From assembly GCF_000004195.4 (NCBI RefSeq), contig NC_030679.2, positions 147,857,040-147,921,039 of the forward strand: a stretch of 64,000 nucleotides of DNA, written 5' to 3'. Positions 45,600 through 56,308 of this stretch are shown here, piece by piece. How positions within the stretch are numbered: the first letter of the stretch is position 1; the number at the start of each line of letters is the position of its first letter. The translations under genes were made by a program, and so were the position numbers. This DNA is from Xenopus tropicalis. Lineage: Eukaryota; Chordata; Amphibia; Anura; Pipidae. Under the pieces are notes generated by a model. The model did no database searches. It saw only the letters and a list, made by a program, of their open reading frames with translations, and was not told the origin of the DNA.

Positions 45600-46349
45600 T
45601 GTACAAACTTTATTTAAAACCAGACATTATCAAACACAGCTGCATTTCAAGTGTGGGACGCATTTTGTGTCTCAACAGGCTACTGAATCATAGGCAACTA
45701 TTAAGAAAAGAGATCTATTGACATTCCAGCACCTCTACGATAAGTAGAACATACCCAACACTCATGTTAAGGGTCCCCTACCCAACAAACTTACTACGCT
45801 ATCATATAACCTCCTTATACAGGAACAAGAAATAAGACCTCAAGCTCTGGTAAGGTGGGAACCAGATCTGCAACTTACATGGACCCGTAAACCCTCTAAA
45901 CACTTACAAACAAGAAAGTATCTGAAATCACTGAAGCGTTCTGAACTCTCTATAAAACACTTGAATTGAAGGAAGTGGACCCCAGACACTAGATATGCAA
46001 CAAGTCCTCGCTGCTCTGATAAAATCTGGAGGAACTGTGGAGTAATCCATTCCATTTTACTAATTTGTTGTGCGTACCTACAACCAGTGTCGGACTGGAA
46101 CCCCAGGGGCCCACCAGAAAAACTTAGACCATAGACCCACTCTCCAAAATACTTTTCCTCCTTTCCTCACCCAACATCTTTATTCTCCTATTATTTTTAA
46201 TTACATGCTAGCATCTATCCTTCTTCTTCCTCTTTGTTCCCATTCAGAAATAGCAAATGACCATGAAGTAGGCCAAATGGTCAGGAGCAAGATGGCCCAC
46301 TGGGAGTTTTCCTGGTATCCTGGTGGACCAGTCTGACACTGCCTACAAC
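45600..46349 (+). pseudogene. LINE (L1/Tx1-like) ORF2 C-terminal fragment
   Basis: Plus-strand translation near 45855-46065 gives pieces typical of the end of L1-type ORF2: WEPDLQLTWTRKPSK, then KSLKRSELSIK, then TPDTRYATSPRCSDKIWRNC (the tryptophan/cysteine-rich tail that normally continues to HIWW...C). Stops and frameshifts are present, and the reverse transcriptase core is not visible. It is interrupted at 46085-46341 by a hAT MITE. Confidence 0.7.
46085..46341. mobile_element. hAT MITE (257 bp) with perfect 8-bp target duplication
   Basis: Inverted ends CAGTGTCGGACTGG and CCAGTCTGACACTG, flanked on both sides by CCTACAAC (46077-46084, 46342-46349). It inserted into a LINE fragment. It has no coding capacity. 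Confidence 0.95.
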
Positions 46350-47204
46350 TAACCTAATGTACGTAGAGGGTTTTCAATAATGGTAAAAACAAATCCATGC
46401 ATTATCCACTGGCCATAGAGAAGGGACCTCCAGAAGCTGGTCAGTTGAGGACTGGTTTGTGTGGATTCTATGAAGCAACAATAATAACTTTATTAATACA
46501 CAACAGAATATACAGGCTGATCAGCTGACTTACCTTAGACAAAATCATTCCGAGATATCTTCATAACGTACTCATGTCTTTCTTCTGCACTACTTAGCTA
46601 AAATATCTATAAAAATAACCTAACTGTAAATCCTTTATAGTTCCCTAGTCTGAATTTGAACAATTTGCCCCCAAGTGTTAGTTTTCTTGCCTGAAACATT
46701 GGCTGCCTGAGATACAGCAAGGCTTGGAGCAGTCACATTCCCCTCATACAAAAAATATAAGTCCTGGATGATCGGGTTTGCACTTTTATTAGCCCTGTTA
46801 TCTCCAAGGAGGACGTCTTCAAATCCCAGAGACTGTATAATTAATAATAATTAGACTAATTAGATGCTGTTGTTTTACTAAACTGGGAAATATTGGCTTA
46901 GGCACAATTTTTGTTAACGGTTTTTACACATGTCTCTATATGCTGTATTTGCTGCCTTGTAAAATATCAAAGAAAGTCTAGGCATGGATGAACCTTACTA
47001 TATTTTATGTGGGAGAGACCTGGATAAATATAGTATTAGAGCCTTGACGTATATCACAAATTTTTAGAGCTGAAAGTATTGTTAAAACTTGAAAAAAATG
47101 AGTTTAAATGGACGTTCATTTCCATGAAACAGGAAGTCCTCCAGCAGCCATTTTAGGAGCACTGGCGCTCATGCTTGGAAAAGAATAATGTGTTTAAGTT
47201 TCAC
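46350..47204. other. Intergenic sequence and carrier flank of the 45-bp array
   Basis: No gene. The last 60 bp (CAGCAGCCATTTTAGGAGCA, GCTCATGCTTGGAAAAGAAT) match 13500-13560, the left flank of the larger 45-bp array. Confidence 0.55.
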
Positions 47205-47760
47205 TTGAAACTGGGTGAAATAGAAAACAATGATGGGATTAACTTCCCCTTGAAACTGGGTGAAACAGAAAACAATGATGGGATCAATGTCCCCTTGAAA
47301 CTGGGTGAAACGGAAACAATGATGGGATCAATGTCCCCTTGAAACTGGGTGAAACAGAAAACAATGATGGGATTCATTTCCCCTTGAAACTGGGTGAAAC
47401 AGAAAACAATGATAACATTAACTTCCCCTTGAAACTGGGTGAAACAGAAAACAATGATAACATTAACTTCCCCTTGAAACTGGGTGAAACAGAAAATAAT
47501 AATGGGATTAACTTCCCCTTGAAACTGGGTGAAACAGAAAATAATAATGGGATTAACTTCTCCTTGAAACTGGGTGAAACAGAAAACAATGATAACATTA
47601 ACTTCCCCTTGAAACTGGGTGAAACAGAAAATAATAATGGGATTAACTTCCCCTTGAAACTGGGTGAAACAGAAAATAATAATGGGATTAACTTCTCCTT
47701 GAAAATGTGTCAAAGACAGGTTGTCACTGACTATTCTATTCCCCTACTATTCTAAGCCTC
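47205..47760. repeat. 45-bp minisatellite, about 11 copies, second locus
   Basis: The unit GAAACTGGGTGAAACAGAAA + ACAATGATGGGATTAACTTCCCCTT is the same family as 13565-16800 but with diagnostic changes (GAAACAG for GAAATAG, CCCC for CTCC). Both flanks (CAGCAGCCATTTTAGG left, TATTCTATTCCCCTACTATT right) are shared with the first locus, showing a common carrier element whose array length differs sixfold. Confidence 0.93.
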
Positions 47761-48162
47761 CATAGGACACAATGGTACTCCATAGATCAATCCTGCTGAA
47801 TTTTTTTTGACAACCTCTTTTTTTTTTGGAACCTGTTTTTGGGCTCCATAACTGCCTTCCCTGACTAGTACCAGTAGAACATGGGTTTCACTGCACTCCC
47901 TTCGCTAAGTGGAAGAAGAAGGTGAGGGTGTTGCGCAACTACACTTTGCTGCTATACAGGAAAATAAAGACAGAGGGCACCAGAAGTTCTTGCAAACAAA
48001 ACAAAAAGGTTTTAATTAACATCCACAAGGTTTACTTACAGCTCTGAGGCAAGTGGTACAGGCAATGTCAAACGCAAAGAGTAATAATAGAAATCATTAA
48101 CCAAATGTATTGACTTTAATGTCCATATTTCCTATCAAATTTAATACGTTCTGTCTACAGTT
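47761..48162. other. Intergenic sequence, OR 3' flank
   Basis: No gene. GGGTGTTGCGCAACTACACT and GGGCACCAGAAGTTCTTGC near 47930-47985 belong to the dispersed family seen at 25600-25690 and 32000-32060. A C10 run at 48168-48177 abuts the OR pseudogene's 3' end. Confidence 0.5.
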
Positions 48163-49105
48163 TTAAAGCCCCCCCCCCATCCCCACAAATATGAAATATT
48201 TCCGTATGACCTGTCTAATATTTTGATTTCTTAGGCAGTAAATGATGGGGTTGAACAATGGGGTCACAAATGTGTACAATAAAGAGAGATACTTATTGGC
48301 GTTCACTGAATGATTTCCAGGTAGGTAAATATACATGGATATTAGGGTCCCATAATACATACACACCACAGCCAGGTGGGAGCTGCAGGTGGAGAAGGCT
48401 TTTTGTCTCCCACAGCTTGAGGGGATCCTGAGGATGGTGACAATAATGGAGATGTAAGTGCCAATAATGAAGAAACAAGGGGAAAGTATTGCAAGTGTAG
48501 AAGCCAGGGAGGTGACCAGTTCCAAGGTGGAAGTATCTGAGCAGGAAAGTTCCATGACAGGGGAAATATCACAATAGAAGTGGTCAATGATGTTCGAACG
48601 ACAGAACTGCAGTTGATTAAAAAATACAAAAACAACGAGAGGCACCATGAAACCAGAGAGCCAACAGAAGATGACAACATGTAGTTGCACTTTGAAGGTG
48701 ACAATAGAGGTATAATGCAGGGGGTTACTAATGGCGGCATGGCGATCAAAGGACATGGCGGCCAGAAGGATACACTGGGTAACGGTGGGGACACATAAGA
48801 CGAAAAACTGAATCTTGCATCCCAGTACCGACACGTTTCCTCCCCCAAACAAAACAAGTCGGAGCAGGTTGGGAACAATGTTTGTGGTGAATAAGATTTC
48901 AGATAAGGACAGTTGGCTGAGGAAGAAATACATAGGGCAATGAAGAGCTTCGGTGACAATAACCAGAATAATAACCAGAAGGTTTTCCATTAATGACACG
49001 AGGTAGAAGAGCAAGAAAAAAGTGAAACAAATATTTTAAGCCACAAAGGTCTCCAAAGCCAAGCAAGAAGAATTCCATGATTAATGTGTGATTCCCTTCT
49101 TGCAT
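48163..49105 (-). pseudogene. Olfactory receptor, class II, frameshifted in TM1
   Basis: Close paralog of the OR at 43975-44937, including the unusual MSFDRHAAIS box. The ATG at 49105 (MQEGNHTLIMEFFLLGFGDL) is followed by a 2-bp deletion near 49021-49035 (AAATATTTGTTT where the paralog has AAATATTTTTGTTTT), which throws the frame off in TM1. The remaining 283 codons (from 49014) are open through KAFSTCSSH and PLFNPIIYCLRNQNI to a tail altered by a poly-G run. The splice acceptor three bases before the ATG (ATTGTCCCCAG) is kept. Unless the deletion is a sequencing error, no full receptor can be made. Confidence 0.85.
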
Positions 49106-49167
49106 TGCCTGGGGACAATATAAGAGTACATAGGCATTAGTAAGTACTAAAGGTTGATAGTCTAGAA

Positions 49168-49410
49168 CAGTGATCCCCAAGCAGAGGCTCGGGGGCAACA
49201 TGTTGCTCATCAACTCCTGGCTTCAAAGAAGGTGCTTTTTTTTGAATTCCTGGCTAGGAGGCATTAAGACCATGTGTACTGCCAAACAAAGAATCTTGTA
49301 GTCTGCCAGTGGACACTGGGCTACCAAATAGCCAAATACTGCCCTTAATGGTCACCCCCAGGAACTTTTTTCATGCTTGCGTTGATCCACAGAAAGGTTG
49401 GGGACCCCTG
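49168..49410. mobile_element. hAT MITE (243 bp), CAGTGATCCCCAA ends
   Basis: Ends CAGTGATCCCCAAGC and GGTTGGGGACCCCTG are inverted, flanked by GTCTAGAA and GTGTAGAA (8 bp, one mismatch). It inserted 60 bp upstream of the start of the OR pseudogene, in what would be its first intron or promoter. Confidence 0.93.
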
Positions 49411-49885
49411 GTGTAGAACAGTTAACCAGCTAGTAAGAAGCAAAACGGAACAGACCTACATGTAGACCTGTACCAGCCAGTATTGGGCTATTGACCTTTC
49501 TTACCTGAATCCAGTGAGTAGTGACACATCATTCCAACCAGAATCCCACATTCGTTGGTTTTATTAACCTTGTTTAACCCCTGAGAGATGTCCCTGAGTC
49601 CCACAGCTCTGTGTAATTAATCATTGTTCCTTAACTGGATTAATTGATGTTATTTTCCCATGTTGTCCCATGAATAATTGGTTCTAGATACAGGAAACTG
49701 GTAAAACTCCATTCTAAGGCGTGACTGTTCTGCCCAACCTCTTTAAACTGATTTAGCCACACCCATAAAGGACCTCATACATCAATATATATGTAAATAT
49801 TTCCCCTGCACCTATAGAAATTATTTTGTCATTTTATTGGGATGAGTGGAGATGATGAGTAGTGGACATAGTTCATTACAAAGCA
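49411..49885. other. OR upstream region, no gene seen
   Basis: Contains the block GGTTTTATTAACCTTGTTTA at 49557 that also occurs at 12968. It may include the promoter of the OR at 48163-49105. No coding signal. Confidence 0.45.
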
Positions 49886-52450
49886 GAGAATGTCCCGCAG
49901 AAAAAAGATGAGACCAAAGTTTTGCCTCTGTAGCTCTTGGTTTGGCTGCTAAGGTAATGTGCCTGTAGCTAGCCTCCCTCCCCAATCAGATCTGTATATG
50001 GGGAAATTGTATTCTTCTACTGGTTTTCTCTCTTGCAGATGGAAAAGTCTGGCAAGACAAAAAGCTGTGGATGAGTATAAAGCTTCTCCAGTTCCCACAT
50101 TATGCCGTGCCTCCTTAAATAAAGATTCATGATGGGGAATCCTCAGGCAAAAGTGTATCCAGTTCCGCTTCAACTTCTGAACCTCATACTTCTCAAAAAG
50201 AAGATTTTTTTCTCTTTCCTGTGGAAAAAAATGCCCAGGCTTATTAAAGAAGTTTGTAAGGTTATATCACCGAGGGATACTGCTCAGGCGAATTCTGACA
50301 CAATAAAGGACATTTTCCGGTACATCCTTCTGTTAAAGATCTTATTGAATGGAAATGGAAAATTCTGGGGGAAGAACCCAGAATCATCCAAACGTCAAGC
50401 TTATGTTTCGTTTTGAGGCTAGGTTATCGAGGAGTGGGAAATCCTCCCAAAGTAGATATTCCAGTGGCAAGATTGGCTTAGGACAACAATTCCTGTGGAA
50501 GTAGCAGCAGATGGATCGTAGGGCACAATGTGCCTTGTGCAGGTCATATATTTCGGGTTCTTCAATTTGTAAACCCTCCTTAGCTGCTGTTTCAGATCTT
50601 TGAAACATTGGCTGAAGACGCTAGAGGAGGATATAGATTCTGGGACCTCAAGAGATGTCCTTCAGGATATACTTTATCCAATAAAGTTGGCAGTAGATTT
50701 CTTATATGATGTTGCAGTGGATACTTTGAAGCTTGGGGCCAGGACTATGGCCTTGTCTACAGCCAACAGAAGAGCCTTATGGCCTAAAGCTTGGGCAGCA
50801 GATTCAGCTAGTAAAAAAACGGTCTCAATTCCATGCCCTTTGAACCTGGGAAACTCTTCGGCTCAGCTTTGGATAAAGTAATAGAAAATCTGTCAAGTGG
50901 AAAGGATAAAGTTTTACCTCAAGATAAACAAAAAACTCAGTGTAGGTCATCCTTTCATCCAGCCTCTAAAAGAACTTCGCCCAAGTCCAATGCTTTCAGA
51001 AGAAATAACTTCAGAGATGGAAACAGATACACATACAGAAATTACAGATCAAGAACTTTTAGATCACAGGCGTCCAAAGATACAAAGCAAAGGAAGGATT
51101 GTTCTTCAAAGAAGACAGAGTTCTGACACCAGAAGAAGTCAGGGAGAAGCGGGAGAAAGGTTAACCCAATTTCTCCCAGAATGGGAAAGGACAACTTCAG
51201 ACTCTCGGGTCTTAAGTATCATAAGATCAGGCTACCTTATACATTTCCAAAAGAAGCCAATTCCCAAGTTCTGTGTAAGCTTAAAAAAGGCAGACAATCT
51301 AGAACAACTATAGAGAAAGCTGTTATGGATTTCTTGTGGATGGGAGTCCTGGAACCTGTTCCCGTGATGGAAAAGGAGATGGGAATTTATTCCTGAATTT
51401 TTCTGGTTCCCAAACCAGACAGCAGGTTCAGACTTATTATAGATCTAAAGTACCTAAATCAATTCATTTTAAAGGAAAAATTCAGAATGGAGACCATGAG
51501 GTCAGCATTGAGTATTCTTCAGAAGGGAGATCTGATGATAACCTTGGATCTGAAGGATGCATACCTTCATGTTCCAATTCATCCAGCCAGCAGTAAAATG
51601 TCTTTCTGAAGGGGGAAATTCTTCATCTCCAGCTCAGGGCCCTTCCATTTGGGATTACTTCCACTCCAAGAGTTTTCACGAAACTGATTGTGGTTCCAGC
51701 AGCTCATTTGAGGAAACAGGGAGTATTTGTGATTCCTTATCGGGACGACTGGCTGATCAAAGCTTCATCGACAGCTCAATTGATCAATCCTATGAATCTG
51801 ACCATGGAAGTATTGAGGAACCACAGCTGGATAATAAACAAAGAAAAATAAAATCTTCGGCTGTCAAACTCAAGCCATTTTTCTAGGTCTCCAGGGAAAA
51901 ATGCTATTTCCTGTTCTTATGATTCTGCTGGGAAAGATCCTCCTTCTCAATTAAAAGCTCATTCTACAAGATCAATCTCTACTTCCTGGGCAGAAAGATC
52001 AGATATCTCCAGTTCAGGGCCCTTCCATTTGGGATTACTTCCGCTCCAAGGATTCTGCTGGGAAAGATCCTCCTTCTCAATTAAAAGCTCATTCTACAAG
52101 ATCAACCTCTACTTCCTGGGTGGGAAGATCAGATATCTCCAGTTCAGGGCCCTTCCATTTGGGATTGCTTCAGATCCAAGGATTCTGCTGGGAAAGATCC
52201 TCCTTCTCAATTAAAAGCTCATTTTACAAGATCAGTCTTTACTTCCTGGGCGGAAAGATCAGATATGGATGTGCAAAAAATTTGTAAAGCAGCCACCTGG
52301 TCCAACACGTTGACCAGACACTACAGACTTGACTTAGCAGCCAAGCATGATGCAGCCTATGGCAGTTTAGTCAGTTTCTATGAGGGAGTTTCCCCCCACC
52401 CCCTTGTTAGCTGGCTATATCCTTCATTTGGTGCTGCCTGTAGGACATGG
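49886..52450 (+). mobile_element. DIRS-like tyrosine-recombinase retroelement, deleted and rearranged
   Basis: Translated pieces in order: a start-like MSRRKKMRPKFCLC near 49890; gag-like basic stretches (50470-51120); a reverse transcriptase block near 51400-51600 (FLVPKPDSRFRLIIDLKYLN, MITLDLKDAYLHVPIHP); a Y-R-D-D catalytic box at 51738-51749 (PYRDDWLIKASS); and a tyrosine-recombinase C-terminus near 52287-52345 (KAATWSNTLTRHYRLDL). RNase H and most of the recombinase are missing. Stops and frameshifts are numerous. The order gag-RT-YR and these motifs are typical of DIRS/Ngaro elements; terminal repeats were not identified. Confidence 0.85.
51921..52265 (+). repeat. 130-bp tandem triplication joining RT and recombinase pieces
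   Basis: GATTCTGCTGGGAAAGATCC recurs at 51921, 52051 and 52181 (exactly 130 bp apart), the third copy being cut short at 52265. Each unit joins a recombinase-type segment (CAATTAAAAGCTCATTCTAC, encoding a QLKAHSTRS-like stretch) to an RT-type segment (CAGTTCAGGGCCCTTCCATT, also present once at 51634 in its RT context). The junction was therefore made first and then amplified. Confidence 0.9.
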
Positions 52451-52741
52451 TAATTTTTTGCGCCCGTTTTGCAAAAATATGGGGCAAAAATTAGCCGGGA
52501 ATCCATGCCTTCACTCATCACTACCCCTGTCCATTCTAAGGAACAGATTTGCTAAAACTTAAACTGATTAGAATTCCACCTTATATTTTTTTCTGCCTTC
52601 CCATTGACTCTAATGCATGTGGGGAAATTTGGGTGAAATTCTGCCATTTCACAAATTTTTCTAGCGTTTGTGAATTTATTTACCAAAACAAAATGGGCTC
52701 CTCACTAATGCTTGAACCCCTCAGGGCATAAAGTTCTCCCA
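52451..52741. mobile_element. MITE fragments (TCACTCATCACTACC type)
   Basis: TTTGCAAAAATATGGGGC ... CCTTCACTCATCACTACCCC matches the end of the hAT-type family of 61028-61303. It is followed by TTAGAATTCCACCTTATATT ... AATGCTTGAACCCCTCAGGG, which recurs at 54143-54305. Confidence 0.6.
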
Positions 52742-53090
52742 TAGTATTTGTGTAGGGACCCATAGGGTTAACAATCCCTACAGCCTTATTCCTACTACTT
52801 CCTTGGTTGCTGTTACTACCAATTCTCCTATTTGCATCTGTGCATTTATTGGCTCTTAGATAGGATGACCACTTCCTGCTCACTTTAATATAGTGTCAGA
52901 CAGGGGGTGGGAACTTCCTCTTTGGCCTTCCTCTTTCCAGCAGAAGGTGGTGTTCCAGGGAGCCTTGACCAACTAGGCCCAGAAACATCGAGCCTTAGAG
53001 GAAGCCGTAGCTCTAGTGATAAAAGTCAGGGAGCAGGGACCCCGTGAAGTCAGTGTGCAGGAATTAAGGTAAAGCTCCACTCTGATTCAA
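52742..53090 (+). mobile_element. Dispersed element, copy 1 (TGTAGGGACCCATAGGG start)
   Basis: Runs from TGTAGGGACCCATAGGGTTA (52753) through CCTATTTGCATCTGTGCATT and ACAGGGGGTGGGAACTTCC to AGCTCCACTCTGATTCAAGT. The copy at 54332-55500 has the same beginning and end with large internal expansions. It may be a solo LTR; no duplication was verified. Confidence 0.6.
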
Positions 53091-53370
53091 GTCAAAAAAT
53101 TCGCGAAAAGTGATTTTTTTACATGACCACGCCCCTTTTTGATGTGACCGTGCCCATTTTGACACAGCTGTGCCTATTTTGACCCAACTGCGCACCTTTG
53201 TAAGTGACCACAACCAATTTGACGCAACTGCGACTCTTATTTTGACCCATGGCAAATTTTTTCCATGGTGAGTTTTTGCCCCCTTTTTGCAAAAAAATGG
53301 TGAAATGCAAAAATTTGCCGTGAATTCATGCCTTCCGAAAGATTTCACTCATCACTACCCCTGTCCATTC
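53091..53370. mobile_element. hAT-type MITE (GATGAGTGA family)
   Basis: AATTCGCGAAAAGTGATTTT at the left, CATGACCACGCCCC and GTGACCGTGCCC in the interior, and TTTCACTCATCACTACCCC at the right. The same family style as 9640-10047 and 61028-61303. It inserted right after the TCAAGTCA of the previous element, which is uninterrupted in the copy at 55490. Confidence 0.7.
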
Positions 53371-53384
53371 TAAAGTGCAGATTT

Positions 53385-53760
53385 ACTAAATTCCATTATT
53401 TAAATTTTTTTTTTTTTTTAAATTTGACTAAATTCAATTCCTCGAATATCTGACATTTACTGAAAAATCAAGCCTCGAAAATTGCGGCTTTTTTGAATCG
53501 AAGCCCCCGAAACCTCCACTTTATTGAATTGTCGCACAAAAAAACAACTTCAAAAATCCGAAAACCTCTAAAGTCTCGAGGCAAAAGAAAGAACTTCCAG
53601 GAAAGGGGAGGGACCTCTGCCATTGGCTTCTACATGAACTCGGCAAGTTGAATCTGGTAAATTGTCCAATTCAGATTTTTCCTTTTTTTTTGTTTTGATG
53701 CATTGAAAATCTAAAAAAAAATAACTTTTCAAGAAAAAAAATGCAATGGTTAGTAAATAA
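53385..53760. mobile_element. Palindromic MITE (TTTACTAA...TTAGTAAA ends)
   Basis: Left AGATTTACTAAATTCC, right GCAATGGTTAGTAAATAAGC (inverted), interior GGGAGGGACCTCTGCCATTG. The family is shared with the flanks of the 12-bp array (593-1610) and with 62440-62735. Confidence 0.7.
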
Positions 53761-53989
53761 GCCCCAAAGTGTTTATGTATGTGACAACTTTGCACAAATT
53801 TATTATCGCGGCCACATCTTTGCTCGGTATTTTGTGATTTATTAAAAAAAATGATTGTGTAAAATCCAAAACTACCATAGAATTTAAGAGGAATTTAATT
53901 TTTAGACTTTTTCCAAGAAAACCGTTCTAGACAACTGCCAAACTGACAAAATCCTTTACAAAACGAATTCAGTGGAAGGCAAAGTGCCT

Positions 53990-54331
53990 AATAGGCATGA
54001 GCAAACTTTTTCACCTGCTGCTATTTTGCCTCTCATTTTTGCCAGTTTTAAAAATTATCACAAATCTGCCCTCGAATTTCACCATTTAATTTGCTTTGCT
54101 GAAAAAAAAAAATGAAAAAATGCAGAAAAACTGCCACCGTGATTAGAATTCCACCCAATGTTTTTTTTTTTCTGCCTTCACATTAACTCTAATTCATGTG
54201 GGGAAATTTCGGGGAAATTCTGCCATTTCACTAATTTTTCTAGCGTTTGTGATTTTTTTTGCCAAAGCAAAATGGGCTTCTCACTAATGCTTGAACCCCT
54301 CAGGGCATTAAAGTCCTCCCGTAGTATTTGT
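53990..54331. mobile_element. MITE fragments
   Basis: AGGCATGAGCAAACTTTTTC near 53994 is a degenerate GATGAGC-type end. GATTAGAATTCCACCCAATG through CTTGAACCCCTCAGGGCATT (54140-54305) repeats 52560-52730. Lengths and flanks are too decayed for duplications. Confidence 0.55.
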
Positions 54332-54539
54332 GTAGGGACCCATAGGGCTAACAATCCCTACAGCCTGTTCCTACCAATTCTCCTATTTGCATATGTACAT
54401 TTATTGGCTCTTAGATAGGATGACCACTTCCTGCACACTGTAATATAGTGTCAGGCAGGGGGTGGGAACTTCCTCTTTGGTCATCCTCTTTCCAGCACAA
54501 GGTGGTGTTTCAGGGAGCAACCAACTGGGTCCAGAAACC

Positions 54540-54990
54540 AACTAGGTCCAGAAACATCAAGCCCTAGAAGATGCCAATTAGGTCCAGAAACGTCAAGCCC
54601 TAGAAGAAGCCAACTAGGTCCAGAAACAACTAGGTCCAACTAGGTCCAGACCAACTAGGTCCAGAAACATCAAGCCCTAGAAGAAGCCAACTAGGTCCAG
54701 AAACAACTAGGTCCAACTAGGTCCAGACCAACTAGGTCCAGAAACATCAAGCCCTAGAAGAAGCCAACTAGGTCCAGAAACAACTAGGTCCAACTAGGTC
54801 CAGACCAACTAGGTCCAGAAACATCAAGCCCTAGAAGAAGCCAACTAGGTCCAGAAACAACTAGGTCCAGCTAGGCCCAGACCAACTAGGTCCAGAAACA
54901 TCGAGCCCTAGAAGAAGCCAATTAGGTCCAGAAACATCAAGCCCTAGAAGAAGCCAACTAGGTCCAGAAACAATTAGGTCCAACTAGGCC
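54540..54990 (+). repeat. 77-bp tandem array built of CCAACTAGGTCCAGAAAC words
   Basis: The unit of about 77 bp, GTCCAGAAACATCAAGCCCT + AGAAGAAGCC + AACTAGGTCCAGAAACAACT + AGGTCCAACTAGGTCCAGAC + CAACTAG, occurs about four times, with shorter partial units at both edges. Nested short words suggest slippage inside the unit. Confidence 0.9.
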
Positions 54991-55089
54991 CAGAAACATC
55001 AAGCCCTAGAGGAAGCCATAGCTCTAGTGATAAAAGTCTGGGAGCAGGGACCCTATGAAGTCAGTGCGCAGGCTATACATTTGTAAGAG

Positions 55090-55490
55090 CGTGAGTTAGT
55101 TCAGGATTATTTAGAAAGAGCGGTTGTGGCTCCAACCAGGAGAATTTAATGGGAGTAGTTTTCCCAAGTCTTTGCTGCCTTAGTGAAGGACCCACAGTAG
55201 CAACAGGGAACTCCGGTATAGCTCCACTGTGATTATTTAGAAAGAGCAGTTGTGGCTCCAACCAGGAGAATTTAGTGGGGGTAGCTTTCCCAAGTCTTTG
55301 CTGCCTTAGTGAAGGGCCCGCAGTAGCAACAGGGAACTCAGGTATAGCTCCACTCTGATTATTTAGAAAGAGCAGTTGTGGCTCCAACCAGGAGAATTTA
55401 GTGGGGGTAGCTTTCTCAAGTCTTTGCTGCCTTAGTGAAGGGCCCGCAGTAGCAACAGGGAACTCAGGTATAGCTCCACTCTGATTCAAG
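55090..55490. repeat. 126-bp tandem array, 3 copies
   Basis: GATTATTTAGAAAGAGC(A/G)GTTG starts near 55105, 55231 and 55357; the unit is 126 bp (42 codons), so a minus-strand frame of 138 residues stays open with a 42-residue period. Copy 1 of the parent element (52753-53090) lacks this expansion, so the frame is not ancestral and is not called as a gene. Confidence 0.92.
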
Positions 55491-55500
55491 TCAGCTGTAG

Positions 55501-56308
55501 GGATCTGGGCCTTTAAGAAGGCTCATTCTGTGTGTTGGAGTCAAGTCCACCTGTGCTTTGTACCATCTAGTTGGACACTGGCATACTACTAGCCAAGATA
55601 GGGTTACCCTAGAATAGATACAGAGCAAATATGACATTTTCACAAATCAAATAGTAAACCTCTAGAGAGCAAATTGGCAGTTATAACAAAGAATTATTAT
55701 TATTTTTATATTTATTTTTGTATTGACCAATCAGGCTGCCAGTGTTGTAGGCCTATTGATCTGCCTGTTGTGTTATTAGATAGATCTAGGTGAATATGAC
55801 TTTAGAGTTTATTTATAACAGAGTATTCCTCTAGATAATGCCGCCATTTCCCCAGAGATTACCTGCCCCACGCGGAATACTGAGCTCCGTGCTCCATAAT
55901 GGCCTATTAACTGTACAGCAAATGTATAAAAGACTGTTTGGATCTAACAACATTCCATGGCTTTTACTAAACCCGTTTGGGCTCCGAAGAGGTAATATTT
56001 CTTGGGGAGGATTATGGGTAAAATAATTCTTTCATTTCTCTTCATTTTATGTAAACAAAGTTCCTTCAATTCTACTAATTCTGGTGGCAGTTTTTCATAT
56101 TTATTATAAACCTATTGGGATAATTATGTATTATTTATATTATAGATAAATATTATTATCGATTATAGATAAAAGCTACCGAGTATATAAAATGATTTAT
56201 TAATTGATCAACCTTTTGATTTCAGATGAGACCTGAATTACAACTAGAAAGTATTTTTATAGAGATTCAAAATTAGAAGTTTTCTATGTGTTGAGCGGAT
56301 CATTCTAT
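55501..56308. other. Intergenic sequence with a duplicated block
   Basis: No gene. TACTAATTCTGGTGGCAGTT at 56076, followed by TTATAAACCTATTGGGATAAT, is related to 59069-59125 (GCCAATTCTGCTGGTAGTTT, ATGAACCTACTGGAATAAT), so a block was duplicated about 3 kb apart. GTATAAAAG at about 55925 is a TATA-like word without other support. Confidence 0.5.

Larger units (their letters stand above)
54332..55500 (+). mobile_element. Dispersed element, copy 2, with two internal tandem expansions
   Basis: Same start (TGTAGGGACCCATAGGGCTA) and same end (CTCCACTCTGATTCAAGTCA) as 52753-53090, but three times longer because a 77-bp unit and a 126-bp unit, each represented once or not at all in copy 1, have been amplified. 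Confidence 0.7.

Noticed and set aside
55073..55489. 138-residue frame with a 42-residue period on minus
   Set aside because: The other copy of the same element lacks the expansion, so the frame is not ancestral coding sequence.
55925..55933. TATA-like GTATAAAAG as a promoter
   Set aside because: No gene follows within a sensible distance and there is no other promoter evidence.
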